DNA of 64,000 bases. Source: Bin80 sp965116685 (GTDB lineage Bacteria; Bacteroidota; Rhodothermia; Rhodothermales; Bin80). The notes under the pieces are model-generated. The model was not told where the DNA came from. It was given only the letters and a program-made list of their open reading frames with translations, and searched no databases. Below, piece after piece: positions 9,713 to 18,443 of the stretch; position 1 is the first letter of the stretch, and each line of letters begins with the position of its first letter. The position numbers and the translations under genes were made by a program. Location: assembly GCA_965116685.1 (NCBI GenBank), contig OZ220707.1, positions 3,658,001-3,722,000 on the forward strand. The letters run 5' to 3'.

Positions 9713-10069
9713 ATGAGTGTGCGAACGCAACGCGTTGCGAAGTTGATGCACCGCGAGATTGCGGATATCCTCGCGCGTGAGTTTCCTGAGCAATCCATGG
9801 TGACCGTGACAGGAGTTCGCGTCACGCGCGACCTATCGATTGTTTATGTTGATTTGAGCATCATGCTCGACTCTGCAGAGGAGCGTCAAATGGCTTTCGA
9901 AGCTCTGGTGCGCCAAGCTGCAGCGGTGAGAAAATTCTTGGCTCAGAGAGTTCGTCATCAGGTCCGGGCGGTTCCAAGTATCAGATTCTTTCTTGATAAT
10001 TCCCAGGATCAGGTCCGTAAGCTGGATACACTGTTTATGCAGATCAAGGATCAGGATGGTCGTGCATGA
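9713..10069 (+). CDS. rbfA: 30S ribosome-binding factor RbfA
   Basis: RbfA binds immature 30S particles and assists processing of the 16S rRNA 5' end. The 118-residue single KH-like protein shows the typical N-terminus RTQRVAKLMHREIADILARE, the central TVTGVRVTRDLSIVYVDLSI strands and the C-terminal PSIRFFLDNS segment. It is preceded by infB with a 5-nt gap and followed by a 208-nt spacer before the preferred truB start. Confidence 0.94.
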   Translation: MSVRTQRVAKLMHREIADILAREFPEQSMVTVTGVRVTRDLSIVYVDLSIMLDSAEERQMAFEALVRQAAAVRKFLAQRVRHQVRAVPSIRFFLDNSQDQVRKLDTLFMQIKDQDGRA

Positions 10070-10277
10070 TCGTTTTTCCGGACTCGAAAATCAACATACC
10101 TGGAATGCAGGCAATTGGAGGTGCACTCATTCGAGTACACAACCTTTCGAATGGGAACGATTCCCGCTGTAACTTCATGAAGTTGGATCCTTTCGTATTA
10201 TGATGCCTGAGACGATAGAACAGGTTCATCAATCTGTGCCGGTATGGGATGTATCTGTTTGCGCCCGTGCAAGGTCT

Positions 10278-10946
10278 ATGGAAGATTTTCTCGGCACTGC
10301 ACTCCTGGTAGATAAACCTAGTGGCTGGACCTCATACGATGTTATCAGGAGGCTGAAGCGATACTTTCCAAGAGCGACCAAAATTGGACACACGGGTACG
10401 CTTGATCCGTTGGCAACGGGGTTGTTGATCTTGCTGTTTGGTAAGGCTACGAAGTCTCAGGAGCAATTTTTGCGCCTCCCCAAGGTCTATGACGGCACAA
10501 TGCGCCTCGGCGAAGTTACCCCATCCATGGATTCAGCTACTGAGGTAACGCTACGGAAACCGATTGATTCGCTTACTTCCGCACAAATTGAATCTTCCTG
10601 TTCTGCCTATACGGGGATTATTCAACAGATTCCGCCGATGTATTCCGCCGTCAAGGTGGGCGGAGAACGGCTGTACAAGAAGGCAAGGCGGGGAGAATCT
10701 GTCGAACGCAGCCCCAATACGGTAACCATCCATAGTTTTGAGGTGCTTCGTGTCGAGGGGGCAGAGGTTCATTTTCGAGTGCGATGCAGTAAGGGTGCCT
10801 ACATCAGGGTATTAGCACATGATATCGGTCAGCATTTATGCGTGGGGGCCCACCTAACGCAATTACGCCGCACAGCGGTTGGGAGTTATCAGGTTGAACG
10901 GGCGTGCACCATAGAGCAGTTGCTCACAGTCCTTGAGAACACATGA
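10278..10946 (+). CDS. truB: tRNA pseudouridine(55) synthase TruB
   Basis: TruB converts U55 in the T-loop of tRNAs to pseudouridine. The catalytic motif GHTGTLDPLATGLL contains the active-site Asp. LLVDKPSGWTSYDV near the N-terminus and the RVRCSKGAYIRVLAHDIG block are family hallmarks. I chose the ATG at 10278 (222 aa) because it follows AAGG at short spacing and places the conserved LLVDKP motif where TruB proteins normally begin. An in-frame ATG at 10200 would add 26 unconserved residues. The stop overlaps the ribF start (ATGA). Confidence 0.93.
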   Translation: MEDFLGTALLVDKPSGWTSYDVIRRLKRYFPRATKIGHTGTLDPLATGLLILLFGKATKSQEQFLRLPKVYDGTMRLGEVTPSMDSATEVTLRKPIDSLTSAQIESSCSAYTGIIQQIPPMYSAVKVGGERLYKKARRGESVERSPNTVTIHSFEVLRVEGAEVHFRVRCSKGAYIRVLAHDIGQHLCVGAHLTQLRRTAVGSYQVERACTIEQLLTVLENT

Positions 10947-11899
10947 TCTTTGAAAGGGGGCTGGACGAATTAACTTGTCGGCCAGACAGCATATTGACGG
11001 TAGGGGTTTTCGATGGCGTACATTTGGGGCACAGGATGATCATTGCAGATCTTGTGCAGCGCGTCAAGGATACAGGTGGACTCAGTACATTGATCACATT
11101 TGATCCCCATCCACGCGAGGTATTATTGCAGCAGTCTCTGCCCAAACTGACGACCATGGAGGAACGTGCTGCGATTTTGTCCTCGCTTGGATTAGCCCGG
11201 ATGGTCGTGTTGCCGTTTACGGAAAAGTTCTCCAAGTTGAGCGCAGAGGATTTTGTACTGGAACTACTTGTGGAGCGCACAGGGCTTCAAACGATTGTTG
11301 TAGGGCATGACCATCGGTTTGGGAAAGGGAGAAAGGGCAATGTTGATTTACTTGCTTCCCTGGGTCGGCAACACAATTTTGATGTAGGAGTGATCAGACC
11401 ATACAAGGTCAATGATCTGGTGATCTCCTCCCGGAAAGTGCGCTCAATTTTACAGGAAGATGGGGATGTATTCCTTGCGGCAAAGCTCATGGCACGTCCG
11501 CATTCTTTGACAGGCAGGGTAGTTCGTGGAGATGGCCGTGGACGGGAACTGGGCTATCCTACTGCAAACCTGACCTTGCGGGAGCCGAAGAAGGTTATTC
11601 CCTCACATGGGATTTATGTTGTGAGTGTAGAGATCTCAGGGGCCTGCCTGGGAGGAATGATGAGCGTTGGAACGCGCCCGGCAATCAAGGAGAGTAGGGG
11701 GGTACACATGGAGGTGCATCTATTTGATTTTGATCGACTCATTTATGGGGAAGAGCTCACCGTGCATTTTCTTGAGCGAATTCGTGAGGAGTGCAATTTT
11801 GCTTCGATGGAAGGATTACAGGCGGCCATGCAACAGGACGAAGTGATTTCCAGGAAGGTTTTGGAACAGTCTGAGTGGCGTGGGGTAACACTGGGCTGA
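10943..11899 (+). CDS. ribF: Bifunctional riboflavin kinase/FAD synthetase
   Basis: RibF phosphorylates riboflavin to FMN and adenylylates FMN to FAD. The N-terminal FAD synthetase half has the nucleotidyltransferase motif GVFDGVHLGH, TFDPHPREV and the segment VVGHDHRFGKGRKGN. The C-terminal riboflavin kinase half has GRGRELGYPTANL and a conserved EVHLFDFD motif. The 318 residues are typical. Translation is coupled to truB through a 4-nt ATGA overlap. Confidence 0.95.
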   Translation: MIFERGLDELTCRPDSILTVGVFDGVHLGHRMIIADLVQRVKDTGGLSTLITFDPHPREVLLQQSLPKLTTMEERAAILSSLGLARMVVLPFTEKFSKLSAEDFVLELLVERTGLQTIVVGHDHRFGKGRKGNVDLLASLGRQHNFDVGVIRPYKVNDLVISSRKVRSILQEDGDVFLAAKLMARPHSLTGRVVRGDGRGRELGYPTANLTLREPKKVIPSHGIYVVSVEISGACLGGMMSVGTRPAIKESRGVHMEVHLFDFDRLIYGEELTVHFLERIREECNFASMEGLQAAMQQDEVISRKVLEQSEWRGVTLG

Positions 11900-11997
11900 T
11901 TCATCCTGGTCAGCCAATTTATTTTAACCGTGACCAGCCTTACACTCGGGCATTTGGCGAGGATGTGATCCACGTAAAGGCTAATTGATTACACAAA

Positions 11998-12264
11998 ATG
12001 ATAACGAAGGAACAGACACAACATTTTGCAGAGAAATATGGCAGTGGCCCCACGGATACGGGGAGAGCAGAGGTGCAGATCGCAATTTTTTCTGAACGGA
12101 TACGCCATCTGACACAACATTTAAGGAATAATAGAAAAGATCATGCAACAAGGCGCGGACTATTGAAACTGGTGGGAAAGCGTCGCAGGATGCTCAATTA
12201 CTTGATCGACAAGGATATTGAGCGTTATCGGAATATCACCAAAGCGTTGGGCTTACGCAAGTAG
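11998..12264 (+). CDS. rpsO: 30S ribosomal protein S15
   Basis: S15 is a primary 16S rRNA-binding protein in the 30S platform and contacts 23S rRNA in bridge B4. The 88-residue helical protein contains GRAEVQIAIFSERIRHLTQH and the signature RRGLLKLVGKRRRMLNYL. It is followed by pnp as in many bacteria. The 98-nt leader from ribF could host S15 autoregulation, but I could not draw a confident structure. Confidence 0.97.
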   Translation: MITKEQTQHFAEKYGSGPTDTGRAEVQIAIFSERIRHLTQHLRNNRKDHATRRGLLKLVGKRRRMLNYLIDKDIERYRNITKALGLRK

Positions 12265-12276
12265 GTCAGTATAATC

Positions 12277-12300
12277 TCCGAACAAAATCAGATGTTCGGA
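12277..12300 (+). promoter_or_regulatory. Perfect 8-bp hairpin between rpsO and pnp
   Basis: TCCGAACA (12277-12284) and TGTTCGGA (12293-12300) are perfect inverted repeats around an 8-nt loop. There is no T-run after it, so it does not look like an intrinsic terminator. It sits 28 nt upstream of the pnp ATG, where enterobacterial pnp mRNAs carry an RNase III-cleaved stem used for PNPase autocontrol. An equivalent role here is inference. Confidence 0.5.
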
Positions 12301-12327
12301 ACGCTTTATCATTAATTATGAGGTTAA

Positions 12328-14568
12328 ATGACCCCTAAAGCAGTAACGGCGCAGGTGGAGTATGCGCCAGGAAAAGTAATATCAATGGAAACCGGCCGAC
12401 TTGCCAAACAGGCAGGCGGTGCGGTCGTAGTACGCACAGGAGATACGATGGTGATGGCGACGGCTGTCGCCTCAACAAATGTCCGACCTGGACAGAGCTT
12501 CTTCCCACTTACCGTGGATTATCGTGAAAAATTTTCTTCTGGAGGAAAAATTCCAGGCGGATTTATTAAGCGCGAGGGACGGTTGAATGACAAGGAAATC
12601 CTGACCTCCCGCCTGGTGGATCGGGCAGTTCGTCCACTTTTTCCGGACGGCTACCGAAATGAGGTCCAGTTGATTGGATCGGTCATCTCGGCAGACGGCG
12701 AGAATGATGGAGATATGCTCTTCGGAATCGGAGCTTCGGCTGCACTCTTGTTGTCGGGAGCTCCTTTTGATGGACCCATCACAGAGGTTCGCGTTGGTCG
12801 TGTTGGTGGCGACTTTGTCGTGAATCCCACGAAGGACGAATTGAAATCAAGTGATTTAAATCTTGTCGTGGCAGGCAAACTGGACTCGATTATGATGGTT
12901 GAGGGTGAGATGGAGGAGTGTTCGGAAGAAGATGTGGTAGAGGCGCTCGCAATCGCACATGAGGCAATCAAGAAGCTCTGTCAGGCACAACTGGATCTAC
13001 GCGCTGAATTCGAAGCCATGCACGCTCCGATTGAGCCGATGGAATACGAAGTGGATTTGCCAGACACTGAGATGGTAAGCCGTGTGCGCGAATTAATTCA
13101 GAGCAAATTAGAAGCACATATACGGGCGCCTTACGATAAGAAAGGATTTTACGGAGGCCTCTCCAACTTAACAGATGAAGCGGTTGAAACGATCTCGGCG
13201 GAGTTCCCCGAGGAAGAGGTCAACGCGGTCACCGCACAGATCCGTTCCGCTGCAGGAATTGTTTCTCGTGATGTAATGCGGGAAATGGTGATGGCTGATC
13301 GGAGACGAATTGATGGACGCGATCCTGAAACGGTGCGTCCGATCTGGTGTGAAGTAGGCTATTTACCCCGAGTACATGGGTCATCCATCTTTACAAGAGG
13401 CGAAACCCAGGTGATGGCATCGGTTACTCTTGGAACTACCCGTGATCAACAGGCGGTTGATCAAGTCTTCGACCAGGAAGACAAACATTTCTTCCTTCAC
13501 TACGAGTTCCCTCCATTTTCGACAGGAGAGGCTAAGTTTCTACGTGGTGCAAGTAGGCGGGAAATCGGACATGGTTACCTTGCTGAGCGTGCCTTGCAAG
13601 GCATGATTCTGGATCAGGACGAGTTTCCGTATACCATTCGGGTCAATGCAGATGTACTCGAATCCAATGGATCCTCCTCCATGGCCAGTGTATGTTCAGG
13701 AAGCCTCGCGCTCATGGATGCGGGGGTCCCTGTCCGAAAAGCCGTTGCAGGAGTTGCAATGGGCATGATCGCAGATGAAACCCGCCATGTGGTTCTCACC
13801 GACATTCTTGGTACCGAAGATCACCTGGGGGATATGGATTTCAAGGTCACGGGTACGCGTGATGGAGTCACGGCATGTCAGATGGATATTAAGATCAGTG
13901 GCCTTTCAAGAGATCTGATGTTGCAGGCATTGCTCCAGGCTCGTGAGGCCAGGCTGCACATCCTTGATATCATGGATGAAACGCTTACCGAGTCACGTGA
14001 AAATATGTCTCCATATGCTCCCAGGCTGACACAGATTACGATTGATAGTGAATTGATCGGTGCTGTGATTGGCCCAGGTGGAAAAATCGTGCGAGGGATT
14101 CAAGCCGATACCGGAGTGGTGATTGAAGTTGAAGAGAAAGACAATCTAGGCTATGTGACGATTGCAGGCTCGGATGAAAACTCGGTCAACGAGGCGATTG
14201 AAATCATCCAGTCCTTGGTCGTTGCCCCGGAAGTGGGCGAGGAATACGAAGGCACCGTTCGTAATATTCTTGATGTGGGTGCGATTGTAGAGATACTTCC
14301 TGGAAAAGAAGGGTTGGTGCATAAGAGTGAATTGTCTTGGGATTGGATTGACCACCCACGGGATGCAGTTCAGGTTGGAGACAAGCTCAAGGTGAGACTC
14401 ATGGAGATTCGTGACCGGGGGCGCCTTCGCCTGAGCCATAAGGTAACGCTTCCCCGACCTGCCCACATTAAGCGAGCGGATCACGCGCCTCGTGGAGGCA
14501 GACCTGACCGACGCGGTGGTGGGAATCGTGGTGGAGGAAATCGGCACCGGGGACCACGGAGATCCTAA
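12328..14568 (+). CDS. pnp: Polyribonucleotide nucleotidyltransferase (PNPase)
   Basis: PNPase is a phosphorolytic 3'-5' exoribonuclease of the RNA degradosome. The 746 residues contain two RNase PH domains separated by an all-helical domain. The active-site segment EDHLGDMDFKVTGTRDG carries the catalytic Asp pair. It is followed by a KH domain with AVIGPGGKIVRGI and an S1 domain with GTVRNILDVGAIVEILPGKE. The C-terminus ends in an Arg/Gly-rich tail (about 715-746), a probable RNA-binding extension. The next gene starts 16 nt after the stop. Confidence 0.97.
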   Translation: MTPKAVTAQVEYAPGKVISMETGRLAKQAGGAVVVRTGDTMVMATAVASTNVRPGQSFFPLTVDYREKFSSGGKIPGGFIKREGRLNDKEILTSRLVDRAVRPLFPDGYRNEVQLIGSVISADGENDGDMLFGIGASAALLLSGAPFDGPITEVRVGRVGGDFVVNPTKDELKSSDLNLVVAGKLDSIMMVEGEMEECSEEDVVEALAIAHEAIKKLCQAQLDLRAEFEAMHAPIEPMEYEVDLPDTEMVSRVRELIQSKLEAHIRAPYDKKGFYGGLSNLTDEAVETISAEFPEEEVNAVTAQIRSAAGIVSRDVMREMVMADRRRIDGRDPETVRPIWCEVGYLPRVHGSSIFTRGETQVMASVTLGTTRDQQAVDQVFDQEDKHFFLHYEFPPFSTGEAKFLRGASRREIGHGYLAERALQGMILDQDEFPYTIRVNADVLESNGSSSMASVCSGSLALMDAGVPVRKAVAGVAMGMIADETRHVVLTDILGTEDHLGDMDFKVTGTRDGVTACQMDIKISGLSRDLMLQALLQAREARLHILDIMDETLTESRENMSPYAPRLTQITIDSELIGAVIGPGGKIVRGIQADTGVVIEVEEKDNLGYVTIAGSDENSVNEAIEIIQSLVVAPEVGEEYEGTVRNILDVGAIVEILPGKEGLVHKSELSWDWIDHPRDAVQVGDKLKVRLMEIRDRGRLRLSHKVTLPRPAHIKRADHAPRGGRPDRRGGGNRGGGNRHRGPRRS

Positions 14569-14584
14569 GTGGAGGGAAAAAGTC

Positions 14585-15817
14585 GTGATTACCAAGACGA
14601 CGCTTCCCAGTGGTATCCGTATCCTCAGCGAGTCTGTTTCTTCCGTCAGATCTATCGCGGTGGGGGTATGGGTTGACTCTGGAAGTCGGAATGATCCAGA
14701 GTTTAAGGAAGGCATCAGCCACTTTGTTGAACACGCGGTCTTCAAAGGCACGACCAAGCGCAGGATGCATCAGATTGCCAGCCGAATGGAGTCGGTTGGA
14801 GGATATCTGAATGCATTCACGTCGAAAGAGCATACGTGCTATTTTGCGCGTGCTCTGGATTCCTACCTCGCTCGGGGGATAGACTCCGTATGTGATTTGG
14901 TTGCTTCACCGGTATTCCCGGAACGGGAGATTGAGAAGGAGAAGTCTGTGGTACTTGAGGAGATAAAGATGTACGATGATGCTCCGGAAGAGTATATCAC
15001 GGATCGTTTTGAATCTGTTATTTACCCATCGCAGGCAATTGGTCGCCCAATTATTGGCTATCCCGAAACGGTCTCGGGTCTGAAGCGCGAGGATCTTTTC
15101 GATTACGTCAGCAGGCAATATATTCCCGATCAAATTGTCATCACTGCCTCTGGGAACCTCCGTCACGGAACCCTTGTCAAGAGTGTTGAGAAGGCATTCA
15201 AGGACCTCCGGCCCACCGCATCCAAACCCAAAAAGGAATCTACTTCTGCTCCGTATCAGTCGACAGAGCTATCCTTGACACGACCAATTCAGCAGGGGCA
15301 TTTGATCCTGGGTAGGTCCGGGATCTCGGTACACTCCAAACACAGAGCGGTATTGGATCTGCTCAGTATTATCCTGGGAGGGGGGAGTTCCAGTCGACTG
15401 AATCAGCGAATCAGGGAGCGTTACGGGTTCTGCTACAATATTTATTCATTCCTGAATGCATATTCTGATTGTGGCGATTTCGGTGTTTATCTGGGATTGG
15501 ATCCGTCAAAAATCAACCATGCGCTCCGCTTGATTTTTCGGGAATTTGACCGTTTGGCTCAAAAACCAGTCAGTAACCAGATCCTGACACGGGCGAAAGG
15601 GCAGGCTCGTGGGGGGATTGCACTTGGGCTGGAGAGCATGTCCAATCGGATGACACGTCTTGGAAAGCAGGAGTTATATTTTGGGAGGGTCATTTCGATA
15701 GATGAAACGATTGAAGAATTGGAGGCCGTAACCGCGGAGGAAATCCAAACGTTTGCAGGAAACTTTTTATCCCCCGAAGCTTTTTCCAGAGTGTCGTTGA
15801 TGCCAGCGGATCCGTAA
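14585..15817 (+). CDS. M16-family zinc metallopeptidase (processing-peptidase type)
   Basis: This is a pitrilysin-family peptidase related to mitochondrial processing peptidase beta and to PqqL/YmxG proteins. The inverted zinc motif HxxEH is HFVEH at residues 46-50, with the downstream SVVLEEIKMYDD helix supplying the third ligand (Glu). I chose GTG 14585 because GGAGGG at 14571-14576 lies 8 nt upstream and it leaves a 16-nt gap after pnp; the longer frame from 14492 would be antiparallel in phase to the pnp Gly-rich tail and adds unconserved residues. No signal peptide is apparent. Substrate unknown. The gene order pnp then M16 is frequent in bacteria. Confidence 0.9.
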   Translation: MITKTTLPSGIRILSESVSSVRSIAVGVWVDSGSRNDPEFKEGISHFVEHAVFKGTTKRRMHQIASRMESVGGYLNAFTSKEHTCYFARALDSYLARGIDSVCDLVASPVFPEREIEKEKSVVLEEIKMYDDAPEEYITDRFESVIYPSQAIGRPIIGYPETVSGLKREDLFDYVSRQYIPDQIVITASGNLRHGTLVKSVEKAFKDLRPTASKPKKESTSAPYQSTELSLTRPIQQGHLILGRSGISVHSKHRAVLDLLSIILGGGSSSRLNQRIRERYGFCYNIYSFLNAYSDCGDFGVYLGLDPSKINHALRLIFREFDRLAQKPVSNQILTRAKGQARGGIALGLESMSNRMTRLGKQELYFGRVISIDETIEELEAVTAEEIQTFAGNFLSPEAFSRVSLMPADP

Positions 15818-16423
15818 TACAGGCACAATTTGATGGACCATTTCCATATGTTTACTTCTGGAGTCCTGAGTGATTGATCGGGTGAACGGTTGCCAGTTTC
15901 AGCATGACTCCTCCCGCAAGTAGATTGTGAAGTGCACTCAACGCATGGAGAATATCCCAATGATATAGATTCATTCAAGTGGATCAATCTACACTCAATA
16001 AGCCAGAACTGTTTATCCTCGCAATTGCCTACGGTTTTATCACGAGGGCTGTTCTCTGAGGATTTCCCATATTGGTTCTACCGTGATTCGTATTGAGTGA
16101 GACCAAATTCAATCATTCCACACGAATCGCGGTAGAACCTCTTTATTAAACGAACTGTCGCCGGTCCAGTGAAACTAGGATGACCATAGACCACGAGGGG
16201 ATTAGGATTGTTCGGTTCAAGCATGGTGGTTCTGGAGATCGTCTGTCCGTCGTTCCTTACAATGGAACTGGCAATGTCGCCATCCAAAGGTGCCTCAACC
16301 AAACGGTCGCCGAGCCTCCCAAATTTCTACTATGAAAAAGCGCATTGCAGATGCCTTGGCCATATCGTTCAAATGTTTGCCAGTGTTGCCCAATGCCGAT
16401 TTCAAAACAATTATTATTTGAAC
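15818..16423. other. Intergenic region before ISAzo13 insertion, possible gene remnants
   Basis: These 606 bp hold no convincing complete gene. A 74-codon minus-strand ORF (16078-16302) and a 72-codon plus-strand ORF (16208-16426) overlap each other and match nothing I recognise; either may be a remnant. The main structural feature is the long palindrome at 16074-16139. The right part was contiguous with the sequence at 18349 before the IS inserted. Confidence 0.5.
16074..16139. repeat. 18-bp inverted repeat with 30-nt loop
   Basis: The arms GGTTCTACCGTGATTCGT (16074-16091) and ACGAATCGCGGTAGAACC (16122-16139) pair over 17 of 18 positions, and the single difference is a G-T pair. No T-run follows. 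It could be a MITE-like remnant, a repetitive palindromic element or a structured RNA. Confidence 0.7.
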
Positions 16424-16426
16424 TAA
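16424..16426 (+). repeat. Target site duplication, left copy (TAA)
   Basis: TAA directly precedes the left inverted repeat and is repeated at 18346-18348 directly after the right one, consistent with a 3-bp target duplication from IS insertion. Confidence 0.7.
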
Positions 16427-16457
16427 GGGCTGGCGAAAAAATAATTTACCCTATTAA
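16427..16457 (+). repeat. Left terminal inverted repeat of the IS
   Basis: This 31-bp arm starts with GGGCTGGCGAAAAAATAA. It differs from the complement of the right arm at positions 19, 23 and 29 only. Confidence 0.9.
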
Positions 16458-16622
16458 TTTACCATTGTCTATCTTTCAACTCTCTTTTTCCGCGTAATCC
16501 AGAGAATTCTCTCTGCTCTCATCTTAATTCTGGCCTAAAAAGTTTCGATTTGCCCCTGCTTTTTGCCGATTGTTCATTTTTACCTATATTTATACTTTAA
16601 TGTTATCACTTAAAACTTTTCC

Positions 16623-18311
16623 ATGCCAAGCCGAACGAAAAAAATTGGTCTCGTGAAGGAACTCATTCGGGGCCAAACGGTCGCTACCTTTGCCGAGCTC
16701 CGCGCTGCCATCGGTCCCGTCTGTGATCTTACCGTCCACAAAGTCATCACCCAGGCAGGGTGCCGAACCAGTTATTCTCACAATAGCCGCTATTACACCT
16801 TGGACGAACTCGTAGAGTTTGATGAGAATGGTCTCTGGTCGTACAACGAGATTCGTTTTTCCCGGGAGGGTCCGCTGACCTCCACGCTGATCGCATTCAT
16901 TGAACAATCACCGGCGGGGCTCTTTGCGCGGGATCTTCAAACGATGGTGAAGGTGGCAGTACTGCCGACCTTGACTCGTTTAACTCGAGAAGGTCGTGTT
17001 TCAAGAAAAAAAGTAGGACGGCATTATCTGTATGTATCCATGGACTCCGATATCCAGAAACAGCAACGACAGAAAAAGGACGCCTTATCTTTGGGTTGGA
17101 ATGAGACCATGTCCAAGGGGACCCAGACCCTGCTTAATACCCTGAATGAGAAGCAACGACGATTATTTGCTGGATGGTTTTCGCTTCGTGTAGGTCGTGG
17201 AGGGGATCGGCGGGTTGCTGAGCTATTAGGGATGGCCCGTGCCACGATCACCAAAGGACGGAGGCAGCTTTTGGACGGAGATTTCGAGGTGAAACGAATC
17301 CGTAAACCTGGTGGTGGGCGCAAATCCATCGAAAAAAAAAAGCCCGAAATAATTGGACTCATTCAGAAGGAGATGGAGTGTGATACTGCGGGAGATCCAT
17401 GTACTGGGCAGCAATGGTATCGGCGAACCACACACTCGATTGCCTCGGTGCTCACCAGACTCGGAATTCCCCTCACGGACCGCACCGTGAGTCGAATTCT
17501 GAAGTCACTGGGATTTGCATTACGGGTGAACCACAAGCAGTTGTCTGCCATCAGACATCCAGACCGAAGTCTCCAATTCCAAATCATTTCGATGCTTCGA
17601 ACGATATTCTCCCACACGCGCCTTCCCATCATCAGCGTAGATACCAAGAAAAAAGAACTGATCGGTCAGTTTCGAAATCCAGGGACCTATTGGAGGGGGA
17701 CCCCGCATCTCGTCAATGATCATGACTTCCGATCTCAGGCGGACGGCCTTGCAATCCCGTACGGAATCTATGATGTTCTGGCAAATACGGGGACATTCTA
17801 TGTGGGATACTCTCATGATACGCCTGAATTCTCGGTAGACTGTACAGCGACTTGGTGGAAGGAATGCGGTCGCTACCTCTATCCAGATGCGAACGAATTT
17901 TTAATCCTGGCCGATAGTGGAGGAAGCAATGGGTGCCATCCGCGTGCATGGAAATACTTCCTGCAGCATAAACTCGCAAATCCATTTAATCTCACCGTCA
18001 CCGTTGCACATTATCCCAGTGGGGCCTCCAAATGGAATCCAATCGAACACCGCCTCTTCAGTGAAGTATCCAAAAACTGGGCAGGGATCCCGCTTGAATC
18101 TTTTGATATGATGCTCAATTGTCTCAACACTACAACGACACAGACAGGACTGACCGTCAACGCAGAATTGGTAGAACGCGAATATGAACGAGGAATCAAA
18201 ATCAGCGAAGATAAAATGAACCAACTTAATCTGGAGTACAATGAGTCCTTACCGCGATGGAACTACATGATTAAACCGCAGATCAGCAACCGATTAGTTG
18301 TACCATCTTGA
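16623..18311 (+). CDS. ISAzo13-family transposase with N-terminal winged-helix extension
   Basis: The C-terminal part (about residues 190-550) is a DDE transposase of the ISAzo13 (Rhodopirellula-type) family. Hallmarks are ISVDTKKKELIG (first Asp), IPYGIYDVLANTGTFYVG, ADSGGSNG (second Asp) and HYPSGASKWNPIEHRLFS (Glu), followed by TTTTQTGLTVNAEL. Residues 1-150 form an extension with two winged-helix-like units, including TSYSHNSRYYTLDELVEFDE and GLFARDLQTMVKVAVLPTLT. I associate this module with stand-alone IS-linked proteins. At 562 residues it is about 100-150 longer than a typical family member. The extension could recognise the ends or the target. Confidence 0.93.
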   Translation: MPSRTKKIGLVKELIRGQTVATFAELRAAIGPVCDLTVHKVITQAGCRTSYSHNSRYYTLDELVEFDENGLWSYNEIRFSREGPLTSTLIAFIEQSPAGLFARDLQTMVKVAVLPTLTRLTREGRVSRKKVGRHYLYVSMDSDIQKQQRQKKDALSLGWNETMSKGTQTLLNTLNEKQRRLFAGWFSLRVGRGGDRRVAELLGMARATITKGRRQLLDGDFEVKRIRKPGGGRKSIEKKKPEIIGLIQKEMECDTAGDPCTGQQWYRRTTHSIASVLTRLGIPLTDRTVSRILKSLGFALRVNHKQLSAIRHPDRSLQFQIISMLRTIFSHTRLPIISVDTKKKELIGQFRNPGTYWRGTPHLVNDHDFRSQADGLAIPYGIYDVLANTGTFYVGYSHDTPEFSVDCTATWWKECGRYLYPDANEFLILADSGGSNGCHPRAWKYFLQHKLANPFNLTVTVAHYPSGASKWNPIEHRLFSEVSKNWAGIPLESFDMMLNCLNTTTTQTGLTVNAELVEREYERGIKISEDKMNQLNLEYNESLPRWNYMIKPQISNRLVVPS

Positions 18312-18314
18312 AAA

Positions 18315-18345
18315 TTGATAGGCTAATTTATTTTTTCGCCAGCCC
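18315..18345 (-). repeat. Right terminal inverted repeat of the IS
   Basis: This is the complement of the left arm with three mismatches in 31 bp. It starts 3 nt after the transposase stop codon and is followed by the TAA duplication at 18346-18348. Confidence 0.9.
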
Positions 18346-18443
18346 TAATGGCAGTGGTTCGGGGAGATAGATTCGTGTCTTTTCGGAAACGGATTGCAAA
18401 GCCTTGGGTTGAACCCAGAAAGGAGAAGATGTGATGGAAATCA

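Larger units (their letters stand above)
16427..18345 (+). mobile_element. Complete ISAzo13-family insertion sequence (1919 bp)
   Basis: The element is bounded by 31-bp terminal inverted repeats that share 28 of 31 positions, beginning GGGCTGGCGAAAAAATAA at both ends, and is flanked by TAA duplications. It contains one long transposase gene. The intact ends, target duplication and open frame suggest a fairly recent and possibly active insertion. It lies 98 bp upstream of the efflux operon start. Confidence 0.92.

Noticed and set aside
10100..10170. Short inverted repeat (CATTCGA/TCGAATG) between rbfA and truB
   Set aside because: Only 7 bp, no T-run and no motif support; may be chance.
14492..14584. 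Upstream extension of the M16 peptidase into pnp
   Set aside because: It lies inside the pnp Arg/Gly-rich tail in another frame; a strong GGAGGG precedes GTG 14585.
16078..16302. 74-codon minus-strand ORF as a gene
   Set aside because: It overlaps the right arm of the palindrome and an opposing ORF, has no recognised domain and no clear SD; treated as a possible remnant only.
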